Assembly (NCBI RefSeq): GCF_008000895.1
Contig: NZ_CP042823.1
Coordinates: 5,788,501-5,852,500 of the forward strand
Source of the DNA: Methylobacterium sp. WL1
Lineage (GTDB): Bacteria > Pseudomonadota > Alphaproteobacteria > Rhizobiales > Beijerinckiaceae
Length of the DNA stretch: 64,000 nt
Direction: 5' to 3'
This document shows positions 47,602 through 57,133 of this stretch, piece by piece; positions within the stretch are counted from its first letter, which is position 1; the number at the start of each line of letters is the position of its first letter. The position numbers and the translations under genes are program-made. A model generated the notes under the pieces. It made no database searches. It was given only the letters and a program-made list of their open reading frames with translations, and was not told where the DNA came from.

Positions 47602-50600
47602 ATGTCAGACAGGCAGGCCGTCTTCACCATCACCCGGGGCGTCCCGTTCCTGCCGGCGCTGGCCGAGGCGCTGCTGTCCGGCCGGCTGGTCGGGCACGTG
47701 GCGGACGATCCGCTGGCGCTCGCATCAGTCACCATCTACCTGCCGACCCGCCGGGCCGCGCGGGCGCTGGGCGCGATCCTGGCCGAGCGGCTCGGCCGGC
47801 GGGCCCACGAGCGGGGCGCGCCGGCTACGCGGCCCTGCTGCCCCGGATGATCCCCCTGGGCGAGGCCGACGAGGCGGAACTCGACCTCGCCTCCGAGCCG
47901 CTGCTCGAGGACAACGATCCCCTCAGCACGCCGATGCTGCCGCTGGAGCGTCGGCTGATCCTCGCCCGCCTGGTCCAGGCCTGGGCGAAATCAGTGGACC
48001 GGACCCTGCTGCCGCTGGACGCCGAGGTGCCGTTCCTGGTGCCGTCCTCCCCCGCCGACGCGGTCGGGCTCGCCGGCGATCTCGAACGGTTGATGGATGC
48101 GCTCACCGTCGAGGGGCTGCCCTGGTCGGAGATCGGCGCCGCCGTGGAGGCCGAGTATTCGCGCTATTTCGGCCTGACGCTGGATTTCGTGAAGATCGCC
48201 GCCGAGAACTGGCCGAAGCTCCTGGCCGAGCGCGGCCTGTCCGATCCCGTCGCCCGCGCCCGCGGCCTCGTCCTCGCCGAGGGACAGCGCCTCGCGCGGA
48301 CCGCTCCGACGGATCCCGTGGTCGTCGCCGGATCGCTGGGCTCCGTGCCCGCCACCGCCCGGCTGATCGCGGCGGTGGCGAAGCTGCCCCGGGGCGCCGT
48401 GGTCCTGCCCGGGCTCGATCTCGACCTCGACGCCGCCGGCTGGTCCGGCATCGACACCGGCGAGGGGTTTTCCCGGGTGATCGCCCACGGGCACCCCCAG
48501 GCGGTGCTGCACCGGCTGCTCGGGCCGGACAACCTCGCCCTTCCGCGCGCGGACGTCGTCGCGCTGGGGGCTCCGGATCCCGGGCAGGCGGCCCGGGCCG
48601 CGCTGCTGTCGCAGGGCCTGCGCCCGGCCGACACCACCGACGCCTGGGCCGACCTCGACCCGGAACAGCGCGACGCGATCGCCGAGGACGGCCTCGCGGG
48701 GTTGGCGCTCACGGAGGCCGCCGACGAGCGGGAGGAGGCGCTGGTCGCCGCGCTGGCCCTGCGCGAGACGCTTCAGGTCCCGGGCGCCACCGCGGCCCTG
48801 GTCACGCCCGATCGCGGTCTCGCCGGGCGTGTCGCGGTGGAGCTGCTGCGCTGGGGCATCGTCGCCGAGGATACGGCCGGGCTGGCGCTGGCCGGAAGCC
48901 CGGCCGGGCGGCTCGCCCGGTTGACCGCGGAGCTGGCCGCCGACCTCGCCCGCAACCAGGCCGACGCGATCCCGGCTCGGCTGATCGCGCTGCTGTCGCA
49001 CCCGATGGTCCGCCTCGGCCTGCCCCGGTCCGACGTGGTGCGCGGCGCCGCCGCCCTGGAGATCGGGCTGCTGCGCGGTCCCGTCCCGGCCCCGGGCTTT
49101 CCGGGGTTGCGCAATGCCCTCGCCGCCGAGCGGGTCGGGCCGCCGGAGCGCCGCCCGAGGGCCAAGCGCCGCCTGAAGGACATCGACTGGGATCTCGCCG
49201 CCGACCTGCTCGCCCGGCTGGAGCAGGTCTTCGCCGCGTTCCCCGGTCCGGACGGCGCCGTCGACTGCGATCTCGTCGCCACCGCGGCCCTGCACCGCGC
49301 CGCCTGCGACTGGCTGATCGCCGGCCCGGAGGACGGGGCGCAAGAGGCACAGCAAGACGCCTCAGGGGACGTCCCGCAAGACGCCTCGCGAGATGCCCCT
49401 GAACAGGCTGCGGACGGCTCCCTGTCCTGCCTCGATGCCCTGTTCGACGACCTGGAGATGGCCGAGCCCGGCCTGATGCCGGGGCGGTTCGACGATTACG
49501 CGACCTTCTTCACATCGCTCGCCCGGGAGCGCCTGGTCGGCTGCTCGGGCGAGGCGCCGCATCCGCGCCTGCGCATCCTCGGCCTGCTGGAGGCGCGATT
49601 GCTGTCGGTGGACCGGGTGGTGCTCGGCGGGCTCGACGAGGGCGTCTGGCCGGTGCGGACCCTGACCGACGCGTTCCTCAACCGGCCGATGCGCGAGCGG
49701 GTCGGTCTAAACCCGCCCGAGCGGCGGATCGGCCAGATGGCGCACGACTTCGTGCAGGCGCTGGGCTGCCGCGACGCGGTGATCACCCGGGCGCTCAAGC
49801 GCGAGGGCTCGCCGACCGTGCCGTCGCGCCTGATCCAGCGCCTGCGTGCGCTGGCCGGCGACGCGCGCTGGGAGGCGGTGCTGGAGGCCGGCCGGCGCTT
49901 CACCGGCCTCGCGGCCCGCCTCGACGCGGCCCCACCCGAGAAGCGGCTGAAGCGCCCGGCGCCGAAGCCCGACCCGGCCCTGTTCCCGCGCTCGCTCAGC
50001 GTCACCGAGATCGAGACGCTGGTGCGCGACCCCTACAGCATCTTCGCCCGCCACGTGCTCGGGCTCGACCCCCTGGAGCCGCTGGCCGCGGTGCCGAGCG
50101 TGGCGACCCGCGGCTCCCTCGTGCACGACATCTTCTCGGAGTTCGCCAGCGCCCATCCACAGGGCCTGCCCGGGCAGCCGGAGGAGCGCCTGCTCGCCAT
50201 CGCGGCCAACGCGTTCGGCGAGATCGCCGACACCTATCCGGAACTCTACGCCGAGTGGTGGCCGCGCTACGAGCGCATGGCCGCCGCCTACCTCGCCTGG
50301 GAGGCGCAGCGGCGGCCGGCTCTGCGCCGCATCCACCCGGAGGTATCCGGGCGCTGGGTGATCCCCATGGGCCGCGAGAGCTTCACCCTGCGGGCCCGGG
50401 CCGACCGGATCGAGCTGCGCCCGGACGGCACCGCCTGCATCGTCGACTACAAGACCGGCACGCCGCCCTCGGCCAAGATGATCTTTACCGGGTTCTCGCC
50501 GCAGCTCACCCTGGAGGCGGCGATGCTGATGCACGGCGCCTTCGACGGAGTGCCGCCGGTCAAGGCGACGCCGGACCTGCTCTACGTCCACGCCTCGGGC

Positions 50601-50837
50601 GGCCGGAAGCCGTTCGTCCCGATTCCTGTGAAGCCGCCCCGCGGCGAGGAGCGCAGCGTCGACGCGATCGTGGCCGAGCACGCCACCCGCCTGAAGGGCC
50701 TGGTCGCCCGGTTCATGACCGGCGAGGCGGCCTACACGGCCCGGCCCTACCCGCAATATGCCAGCCAGTACGGGGCGTACGACCACCTGGCCCGGGTGCC
50801 GGAATGGTCGCTTGGTGGGGAGGAGGGCGGGGAGTGA
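47602..50837 (+). CDS. addB: AddB, subunit of the AddAB double-strand break repair helicase-nuclease, with one frame break
   Basis: About 1,078 residues when read across one break. The first 75 or so residues (FTITRGVPFLPALAEALLSG, YLPTRRAARALGAILAERLG) are in frame 1. From about 47830 the gene continues in another frame with YAALLPRMIPLGEAD, with one base missing. The C-terminal PD-(D/E)XK nuclease has ADRIELRPDGTACIVDYKTGTPP. AddB lacks ATPase motor activity but binds Chi-like sites. AddA would normally follow, but the next gene is on the other strand. A GTGAGC follows directly, leading to only a short frame. Confidence 0.88.
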
Positions 50838-50876
50838 GCGGCGTACTTGCCGACCCCGATCTGTCCCACCCCCGGC

Positions 50877-50990
50877 CCCTCATCCTGAGGTGCCGGAGCG
50901 CAGCGTAGGCCTCGAAGGAGCCCTCCAGCCGGCCGCACGATCCCTGGAGGCCTCCTTCGAGGCGGCTGCGCCGCACCTCAGGATGAGGGG
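50877..50990. repeat. Large REP-like palindrome between convergent addB and gcdH-like genes
   Basis: Outer arms CCCCTCATCCTGAGGTGC and GCACCTCAGGATGAGGGG, with inner GCCTCGAAGGAG and CTCCTTCGAGGC segments, form a long imperfect palindrome. Similar elements are common between genes in this bacterial group. Confidence 0.8.
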
Positions 50991-51036
50991 GTGGGTGAGA
51001 GGTGACGGGGCGGGGGAGGTGCTCCGTCCCCAAGTC

Positions 51037-52266
51037 TTAAAAGAACGCCTGCAGTCCCGTCTGGGCGCGGCCCAAAATCAACGCGTGGACGTCGTGGGTG
51101 CCCTCGTAGGTGTTCACCGTCTCGAGGTTCTGGGCGTGGCGCATCACGTGGTACTCGCCCATGATGCCGTTGCCGCCGTGCATGTCGCGGGCGGTGCGGG
51201 CGATGTCGAGGGCCTTGCCGCAATTGTTGCGCTTGATCAGCGAGATCATCTCGGGGGCCATCCGGCCCTCGTCCATCAGCCGCCCGACCCGCAGCGAGGC
51301 CTGCAGCCCGAGGGTGATCTCGGTCTGCATGTCGGCGAGCTTCTTCTGGACCAGTTGGGTCTGGGCGAGGGGACGCCCGAACTGCTTGCGCTCGAGGGTG
51401 TAGTTGCGCGCCCGGTGCCAGCAATCCTCCGCGGCGCCCATCGCCCCCCAGGAGATGCCGTAGCGCGCCCGGTTGAGGCAGCCGAACGGGCCCTTGAGCC
51501 CGGAGACGTTGGGGAGCAGCGCGTCCTCGCCGACCTCGACGCCCTCCATGACGATCTCGCCGGTGGTGGAGGCGCGCAGGGACAGCTTGCCCTTGAGGGT
51601 CGGGGCGGAGAGGCCCTTCATGCCCTTCTCGAGCAGGAAGCCGCGGATCGCGCCCTCATGCGCGTCGGACTTCGCCCAGACCACGAACACGTCCGCGAAG
51701 GGCGCGTTCGAGATCCACATCTTGGCGCCCGAGATCCGGTAGCCGCCGTCGATCTTCTCCGCCTTGGTCTTCATACCGGCGGGATCGGAGCCGGCATCGG
51801 GCTCGGTCAGGCCGAAGCAGCCGATCCATTCGCCCGAGGCGAGCTTGGGCAGGAATTTCTGGCGCTGCGCCTCCGAGCCGTAGGCGTGGATCGGGTACAT
51901 CACCAGCGAGGATTGCACGCTCATCATCGAACGGTAGCCGGAATCCACCGCCTCGACCGCCCGCGCCACCAGCCCGTAGGCGACGTAGGAGGCGCCGGCG
52001 CAGCCGTATTCCTCCGGGAGCGTCACGCCGAGCAGGCCGAGTTCGCCCATCTTCCGGAACAGCCCGGGATCGGTCTTCTCCTCGGCGTAGGCCTCGACGA
52101 TGCCGGGCAGGAGCTGCTCCTGCGCGAAGCTCTGAGCCACGTCGCGGATCGCCCGCTCGTCCTCGGTGAGCTGGTCGTCCAGCAGGAACGGGTCCTCCCA
52201 GACGAAGCGGGACGAGGCCGGGGCCGACGGTGAGGCGCTGCCCGGGGGGCGCATCGGAGCGTTCAT
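51037..52266 (-). CDS. gcdH: Glutaryl-CoA dehydrogenase-type acyl-CoA dehydrogenase
   Basis: A 409-residue acyl-CoA dehydrogenase. The FAD and substrate motifs are [17 protein letters not shown] and [16 protein letters not shown]. The catalytic Glu lies in [20 protein letters not shown], as in glutaryl-CoA dehydrogenases, and [16 protein letters not shown] also favours that group. GCDH decarboxylates glutaryl-CoA to crotonyl-CoA in lysine and tryptophan breakdown. GAGGAA lies 6 nt before ATG 52266. It faces addB across the REP element. Confidence 0.85.
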   Translation of the reverse strand: MNAPMRPPGSASPSAPASSRFVWEDPFLLDDQLTEDERAIRDVAQSFAQEQLLPGIVEAYAEEKTDPGLFRKMGELGLLGVTLPEEYGCAGASYVAYGLVARAVEAVDSGYRSMMSVQSSLVMYPIHAYGSEAQRQKFLPKLASGEWIGCFGLTEPDAGSDPAGMKTKAEKIDGGYRISGAKMWISNAPFADVFVVWAKSDAHEGAIRGFLLEKGMKGLSAPTLKGKLSLRASTTGEIVMEGVEVGEDALLPNVSGLKGPFGCLNRARYGISWGAMGAAEDCWHRARNYTLERKQFGRPLAQTQLVQKKLADMQTEITLGLQASLRVGRLMDEGRMAPEMISLIKRNNCGKALDIARTARDMHGGNGIMGEYHVMRHAQNLETVNTYEGTHDVHALILGRAQTGLQAFF

Positions 52267-52375
52267 GTGAATTCCTCGCCTACAGGGTGTGGCGGGCTTC
52301 GGCCCCGCGCTTGGCGTCAACCTAGACCCAGACGGCCTGCCGTCCAACGCACCCGGTGACGCTGGGCTCCGAGCG

Positions 52376-53344
52376 TCACGCCCTGCCGAGCAGCATCAGC
52401 CACAGGAGCGTCGTCAGCGGCGCCATCAGGGTTGAGACCAGCACGGAGGCCGCGACCATCCCGGTCTCGGTCCGGTAGCGGGCGGCCAGCAGGTAGGCGT
52501 TGATCCCCACCGGCATGGCGGCGAACAGGGTGGCGACGCCCGCGTAAGCCGTCGGCATCTTGAAGACGTGGAAGGCGAGCACCCACACGGCCAGCGGGTG
52601 CAGCAGGTTCTTCAGGCCCGCGATCACCAGCGCACCCTTGAGGTCGAACAGCACCCGGTAGCGCTTGAGCCCCGCGCCGAGCGCCACCAGCGCGCAGGTC
52701 GAGGCGGTGCCCGCGAAGGCGTCGATCAGGGCCTTGGGGATCCCGGCCGGGGTGATTCCGAGGCCCTTCATGGCCATGCCCACGAGGAGCGCCACGAAGA
52801 TCGGGTTCTTGAGCAGGACCAAGCCCAGGCCGCGGATCCGCGCCAGGACCGGCAGGCCGGAATCGGACTCGATCAGGAAGGTGGCGCAGCCCATCATCAG
52901 CGGCAGGTGGACGGCGAGCAGCATGAACAGCGGGAAGGCGCCGTCCTCGCCGTAGGCCTGGAGGATCATCGGCACGCCGACGAACACGGTGTTCGACTGG
53001 CTGGCCGCGAAGCCGTGCAGGATCGCGCCGCGCCTTTCGATCCCGGCGCGCCGCCGGGCGATCAGCGTGCCGACGAACCAGGACACGCCCGCCCCGCCGA
53101 AATAGGCGGCCCAGTAGGTCCAGGCGATCTCGCCGGTCATCCCCGGCCGGGTCAGCGTGGCGATGATCAGGGCCGGCACCGCCACCGCGAACACGTATTC
53201 CGACAGGCCGTCGCTCACCTTGTCGGAGAGCAGGCCTGTCAGCGCCGCGCCCCAGCCGATCAGGACGATCCCGAAGATCGGGGCGATGATGGCGAGGGCG
53301 TTCACGGATCGGGTCGGGGCTGCGCGCGGGGGGAGCTCGCGCAT
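52376..53344 (-). CDS. AEC (auxin efflux carrier) family permease
   Basis: A 322-residue membrane protein with about ten helices. The first helix begins [19 protein letters not shown]. The characteristic [17 protein letters not shown] and the later [16 protein letters not shown] segments match AEC carriers such as MdcF. Substrates in the family include malonate and other organic anions. ATG 53344 is listed; GTG 53305 would trim 13 residues. The gene lies 109 bp upstream of gcdH's start on the same strand, so a joint transcript is possible. Confidence 0.85.
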   Translation of the reverse strand: MRELPPRAAPTRSVNALAIIAPIFGIVLIGWGAALTGLLSDKVSDGLSEYVFAVAVPALIIATLTRPGMTGEIAWTYWAAYFGGAGVSWFVGTLIARRRAGIERRGAILHGFAASQSNTVFVGVPMILQAYGEDGAFPLFMLLAVHLPLMMGCATFLIESDSGLPVLARIRGLGLVLLKNPIFVALLVGMAMKGLGITPAGIPKALIDAFAGTASTCALVALGAGLKRYRVLFDLKGALVIAGLKNLLHPLAVWVLAFHVFKMPTAYAGVATLFAAMPVGINAYLLAARYRTETGMVAASVLVSTLMAPLTTLLWLMLLGRA

Positions 53345-53401
53345 AGCATGACGAGGCTGGCTTTTGTGCCCCCGGGTGCGCGCCGGGGGCGTGTATAGGG
53401 C

Positions 53402-53893
53402 CTACTTGTTCTCCAGGACCTCGATCGGGTTGGTGCGCTGGCTGGCGGGCGGCTCCTTGGTCAGCTTGGCCCCGCCCTCCCGCTGCCCCTTGACGTCCCT
53501 GGGCGCGCCGGGGCCGCCGGTGGCCGTGCCGCCCTGGCCGGACTGGGTCGGAACCGAGCCGGAGGCCAGCTCCAGGCAGGTCACCATCTCGACGTAGGAC
53601 GGGTAGCCCCCGGCCTTGAACTGGTTCTCGCACTGGCGCTTGGCGGCAGGGCTGTAGCTTCCCCAGTGATCCTGGGCCTGGCGCTTGGCCTCCCGCTCGG
53701 ACCGGAGGCAGCCATCGTAGTTGGCCTGGTCGCTGATCGAGGTGTTGGCGACCTGCGCCGACTTGCAGGTCGATTCCACGTCGAGATTCGGCACCGTGTC
53801 GGCCCGGGCGGATCCGGATGCGAGGGACAGGGCGAGGAGCGCGAGCGCTCCGGGGATGCAGGCGCGGGATTTGGCGGTCCGGGGGGGCATCAT
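53402..53893 (-). CDS. Exported hypothetical protein, about 163 aa
   Basis: A secreted protein with a signal peptide (about 10-35, ALALLALSLASGSARA). The mature part has three Cys in CKSAQVANTSISDQANYDGC and a later CENQFKAGGYPSYVEMVTC, then a Pro/Gly-rich tail with a Thr/Gly-rich segment. No known domain is recognised, though related short proteins occur in this group. The ATG at 53893 is used; the frame is open further upstream in a region of low-quality sequence. It lies 57 bp upstream of the AEC gene. Confidence 0.6.
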   Translation of the reverse strand: MMPPRTAKSRACIPGALALLALSLASGSARADTVPNLDVESTCKSAQVANTSISDQANYDGCLRSEREAKRQAQDHWGSYSPAAKRQCENQFKAGGYPSYVEMVTCLELASGSVPTQSGQGGTATGGPGAPRDVKGQREGGAKLTKEPPASQRTNPIEVLENK

Positions 53894-53972
53894 GGACGTG
53901 AGACTCGCGGTCGAGAGCAGTATGCGGCGGCACAACGCGCAGGACCGGCCTTCGGCACCACGCACCCGCCGA

Positions 53973-55175
53973 TCAATCGCCGTGCGCGCCGCGCAGGGCC
54001 TGGTCGAGGTCGCCGAACAGGTCCTGCGTATCCTCGATCCCGGTAGACAGGCGCAGGAGGTCCGGCGGGCAGGGGCTCCCAAGTCCCTCCACCGAGGCGC
54101 GGTGCTCGATCAGGCTCTCGACGCCGCCGAGCGAGGTCGCGCGCTTCCACAGCCGCACCCGTGCCGCGGTCGCGATCGCGCCGGCCTCGCCGCCCGCCAC
54201 CCGGATCGACAGCATGAAGCCGAAGCCGTCCTGCATCTGCCGGCGCGCCACCGCGTGCCCGGGATCGTCGGGCAGGCCCGGATACAGGACGTGGCTCACA
54301 TGCGGATGCAGGCGCAGGCGCTCGGCGAGCCGCAGGGCGCCGGCCGATTGCGCCGCGGCCCGGAGGTGCAGGGTCCGGAGCGAGCGCATCAGCAGGTAGG
54401 CCTCGAAGGGCCCGAGGATCCCGCCGCTGCCGGCGCGGATGCCCCGGATCCGCTCCCAGAACGCGTCCGCCTGCGCGCCGGCGAGCACGCCCGCCACCAC
54501 GTCGGAATGCCCGTTCAGGATCTTGGTGCCGGAATGCATCACGATGTCGGCGCCCAGGTCGAGCGGGCGGGTGTGGACCGGCGAGGCGGCGGTGGAATCG
54601 ACCGCGAGTCGCGCTCCGGCGGCGTGGGCGATCTCGGCGGCGGCCGCGATGTCGGTCACCGTCCAGAGCGGGTTGCCGGGGGTCTCGATCCAGACGAGCT
54701 TGGTCCGGCCGGGCTCGATCGCGGCGCGCAGGGCCTCCAGGTCGTCGGTGTCTACGAAGGTCAGGGTCAGGCCGCGGCGGGGCGCCTCCTCGCGCAGCCA
54801 GCGCTTGAGCGCCCAGTACATGACGGTGCCGGCGACGACGTGATCCCCTGGTTCCAGAGCGCCGAACACGGCGGTCGCCGCCGCCATGCCGGAGCCGAAC
54901 AGCAGGGCGCCGGCCCGCGCATTCTCCAGCATCGCCAGGACGGCCTCGGCCTCGCGCACGGTGGCGTTGTCGGGCCGGGCGTAGCAGTAGCCCGAGCTGT
55001 AGCCGTTGTCGGGATCGCGGATGAACGTGGTGGAGAGGTGCAGCGGCATCACCACCGCGCGGGTCTCTGGCTCGATCCGGCCCATGGCCTGCGCGGCGAG
55101 GCTGCGGCGGGAGAAGCCCGCCGGCGTGCCGGTGCCGGTATCCGTATCCCCTTGCGGCGCGTTAGGCTCTGACAT
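53973..55175 (-). CDS. Cys/Met metabolism PLP enzyme (cystathionine gamma-synthase/lyase-like)
   Basis: A 400-residue PLP-dependent trans-sulfuration enzyme. The N-terminal SLAAQAMGRIEPETRAVVMP and STTFIRDPDN segments, the LFGSGMAAATAVFGAL cofactor loop, WIETPGNPLW, and the PLP Lys in MHSGTKILNGHSDV fit the family. Members make cystathionine or break it down, so the exact step is not fixed. ATG 55175 has only a weak ribosome site. It is divergent from the TspO gene. Confidence 0.85.
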   Translation of the reverse strand: MSEPNAPQGDTDTGTGTPAGFSRRSLAAQAMGRIEPETRAVVMPLHLSTTFIRDPDNGYSSGYCYARPDNATVREAEAVLAMLENARAGALLFGSGMAAATAVFGALEPGDHVVAGTVMYWALKRWLREEAPRRGLTLTFVDTDDLEALRAAIEPGRTKLVWIETPGNPLWTVTDIAAAAEIAHAAGARLAVDSTAASPVHTRPLDLGADIVMHSGTKILNGHSDVVAGVLAGAQADAFWERIRGIRAGSGGILGPFEAYLLMRSLRTLHLRAAAQSAGALRLAERLRLHPHVSHVLYPGLPDDPGHAVARRQMQDGFGFMLSIRVAGGEAGAIATAARVRLWKRATSLGGVESLIEHRASVEGLGSPCPPDLLRLSTGIEDTQDLFGDLDQALRGAHGD

Positions 55176-55312
55176 CTGGTGATTCCGGCGGATGGAACCG
55201 GGCGCGTGCCACGGCGCATGCGTCCCTGCAACCTGTGCAATCTGGATTATGCCGCATCCCGGGAGCCGGCAGGCGCGTGGCGGGATGCGGCTTCCACGGA
55301 GAACGAACGACG

Positions 55313-55831
55313 ATGCGGGCCGCGACACAAGTTCCCGAGGCTTCGGCCCTGCCGCGCTGGCTGCGGCTGGCCGCCGCGATCGTGCCGGTGGTGATCACCG
55401 CCGCGATCGGCTCGGTGGCGACCCAGGCGGAGATCCCGGGCTGGTACGCGAGCCTGAACAAGCCGTCCTTCAACCCGCCGAACTGGCTTTTCCCCGTGGC
55501 CTGGACGGTGCTCTACACGATGATCGCCGTCTCGCTGTGGCGGCTGCTCGGCGCGATGCCCCGCACCGGGCCGAGCCGCGAGGGTTGGTGGCTCGCGCTT
55601 GCCGCCTTCCTGGTCCAACTCGTGCTGAACGCCGCCTGGACACCGGTGTTCTTCACCGCCCACGCGATCGGCTCGGGGCTGATCGTGGTGGCGATGCTGC
55701 TGGTGATGGTGCTGTGGACGATCCGGCTGACCTGGCGGTTCGACCGGGCGGCGGCCTGGCTGCTCGTGCCCTACGCCGCCTGGGTCGCCTTCGCGACGCT
55801 GCTCAACGCCGCGATCCTGCGGTTGAATTGA
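55313..55831 (+). CDS. tspO: TspO/MBR family membrane protein
   Basis: A 172-residue five-helix membrane protein. Hallmarks are GWYASLNKPSFNPPNWLFPV and AWTPVFFTAH (the WxPxF motif) with a Trp- and Arg-rich fourth loop. TspO proteins bind porphyrins or cholesterol-like ligands and respond to stress or oxygen in alphaproteobacteria. CGGAG precedes the ATG. The gene ends 7 bp before the stop of the convergent PsiE gene. Confidence 0.92.
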   Translation: MRAATQVPEASALPRWLRLAAAIVPVVITAAIGSVATQAEIPGWYASLNKPSFNPPNWLFPVAWTVLYTMIAVSLWRLLGAMPRTGPSREGWWLALAAFLVQLVLNAAWTPVFFTAHAIGSGLIVVAMLLVMVLWTIRLTWRFDRAAAWLLVPYAAWVAFATLLNAAILRLN

Positions 55832-55837
55832 CGGGGC

Positions 55838-56371
55838 TCAAGCCCCGGCATGCTCCTCCGATTCCTCTCCCGCCGGCCTGCCGTCGTCGCGGGCGCGGTG
55901 GAGCATGAAGATCGCCAGCACCATCGTGAGGATCAGCCCGGCCAGCACGCCGAGCTCGATCATCGAGGCGTTGAACAGTGCCTGCTTCTCCGGGGACCAG
56001 TCCTTGGCGTGCGTGATCTCCGAGGATTGCAGGGTGATCACCAGCACCCGTCGGATCGAGGCGATCAGGCCGACGATCAGGAACGGCTCGCAGGTCAGCT
56101 TGCCGGACCGCATGGAGACCCGCACGGTGTGCAGGATCTCGATCAGCATCAGCAGGAACAGCAGCCGGTCGATGACCTCCAGGATCTGCGTGGCGCCTCC
56201 GAGGGAGCGCAGCGCCTCCCAGGTCAACCCGGTGGCCTCGATCAGCGCGACCAGGGCGGTGACCGCCAGGAGCAGGCCGAGCGCCGCGTAGATCGCGTGC
56301 TCGGTGTGGAGGAAGATCCCGCTGGCGATCCGCGTCAGGCGCCCTTGCTGTTCGTCGTCCGTGTCGGCCAT
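55838..56371 (-). CDS. PsiE-family membrane protein
   Basis: A 177-residue protein with four hydrophobic segments. The AIYAALGLLLAVTALVALIE helix, the LEVIDRLLFLLMLIEILHTV segment and CEPFLIVGLIASIRRVLVIT match PsiE (phosphate-starvation-inducible) proteins. The function is unproven. It is followed on the same strand by no close gene. Confidence 0.8.
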   Translation of the reverse strand: MADTDDEQQGRLTRIASGIFLHTEHAIYAALGLLLAVTALVALIEATGLTWEALRSLGGATQILEVIDRLLFLLMLIEILHTVRVSMRSGKLTCEPFLIVGLIASIRRVLVITLQSSEITHAKDWSPEKQALFNASMIELGVLAGLILTMVLAIFMLHRARDDGRPAGEESEEHAGA

Positions 56372-56490
56372 CGCGCAACGTCCCCCCGGTGAAACCGTGA
56401 CGGCTGTCGCGGCCCCGGGGCCGCGCGCACGTCGTTCACCGAGTCAGAGCATCAATCCGCGAGCCGGTCACCCCCGTCCGGGACGGTGCT

Positions 56491-57048
56491 TTAGTGGAAG
56501 AACGGCAGCGCGTGCGGCGCCAGGTAGCCGAAGCCGAGCAGCGCCGCCCCGGCCAGTCCCAGAAAACCGCCCGCGAAGACCAGGATGGCGATGCCGGTGA
56601 TCACCTCGGCCGAGGCGAGCACGATGCCGATCTGGAAGGCCGCGGAGGCCAGTTCATAATGGTGGTAGCGCAGCAGCGACAGGTCGCGCCGCTCCTCGGA
56701 GGCGCGGGCCTTCGCGGTCAGCTCCTTGCGGCCCTCGCCGGTGGCGGGCTCCGATTCCCAGCGCGCCAGGGTCTTGGCCCATTCGGCGCGCTTGGCCGCG
56801 ATGGCGTCCTGGTTCGGGCCGGGCGGCACCAGCGCGATCGCCTCGTCGGCGGTCTTCAGCACCGTTGAGCGGATCGTGCGCGCCTGGAAGTAGGCCCATT
56901 GGTTGGCCGCCTCGACATTCGAGCCGATCGAATCCGTCTGCGCCGCCTTGCCCAGGGTCTCGCTGAAGGCGAGGAACAAAGCCAGGATCGAGATCAGCAG
57001 CGCAACGCGCTTGTTCGAACCCTCGATCGACCCGTGACCACCCGACAT
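56491..57048 (-). CDS. DUF4337 membrane protein
   Basis: A 185-residue protein with an N-terminal helix (KRVALLISILALFLAFSETL) and two C-terminal hydrophobic segments (LASAAFQIGIVLASAEVI and ILVFAGGFLGLAGAALL). The SNVEAANQWAYFQARTIRST segment and the following charged helix are characteristic of DUF4337. The role is unknown. The start at ATG 57048 is plausible without a strong ribosome site. Confidence 0.8.
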   Translation of the reverse strand: MSGGHGSIEGSNKRVALLISILALFLAFSETLGKAAQTDSIGSNVEAANQWAYFQARTIRSTVLKTADEAIALVPPGPNQDAIAAKRAEWAKTLARWESEPATGEGRKELTAKARASEERRDLSLLRYHHYELASAAFQIGIVLASAEVITGIAILVFAGGFLGLAGAALLGFGYLAPHALPFFH

Positions 57049-57133
57049 CGCTTCCCGTTTCCCCGTTGATTCGTCGGGCGCGACTCACACCCATCCGGGC
57101 CCCGCGCGCAATGCCGCGGCGCCCGCCCGCTGC

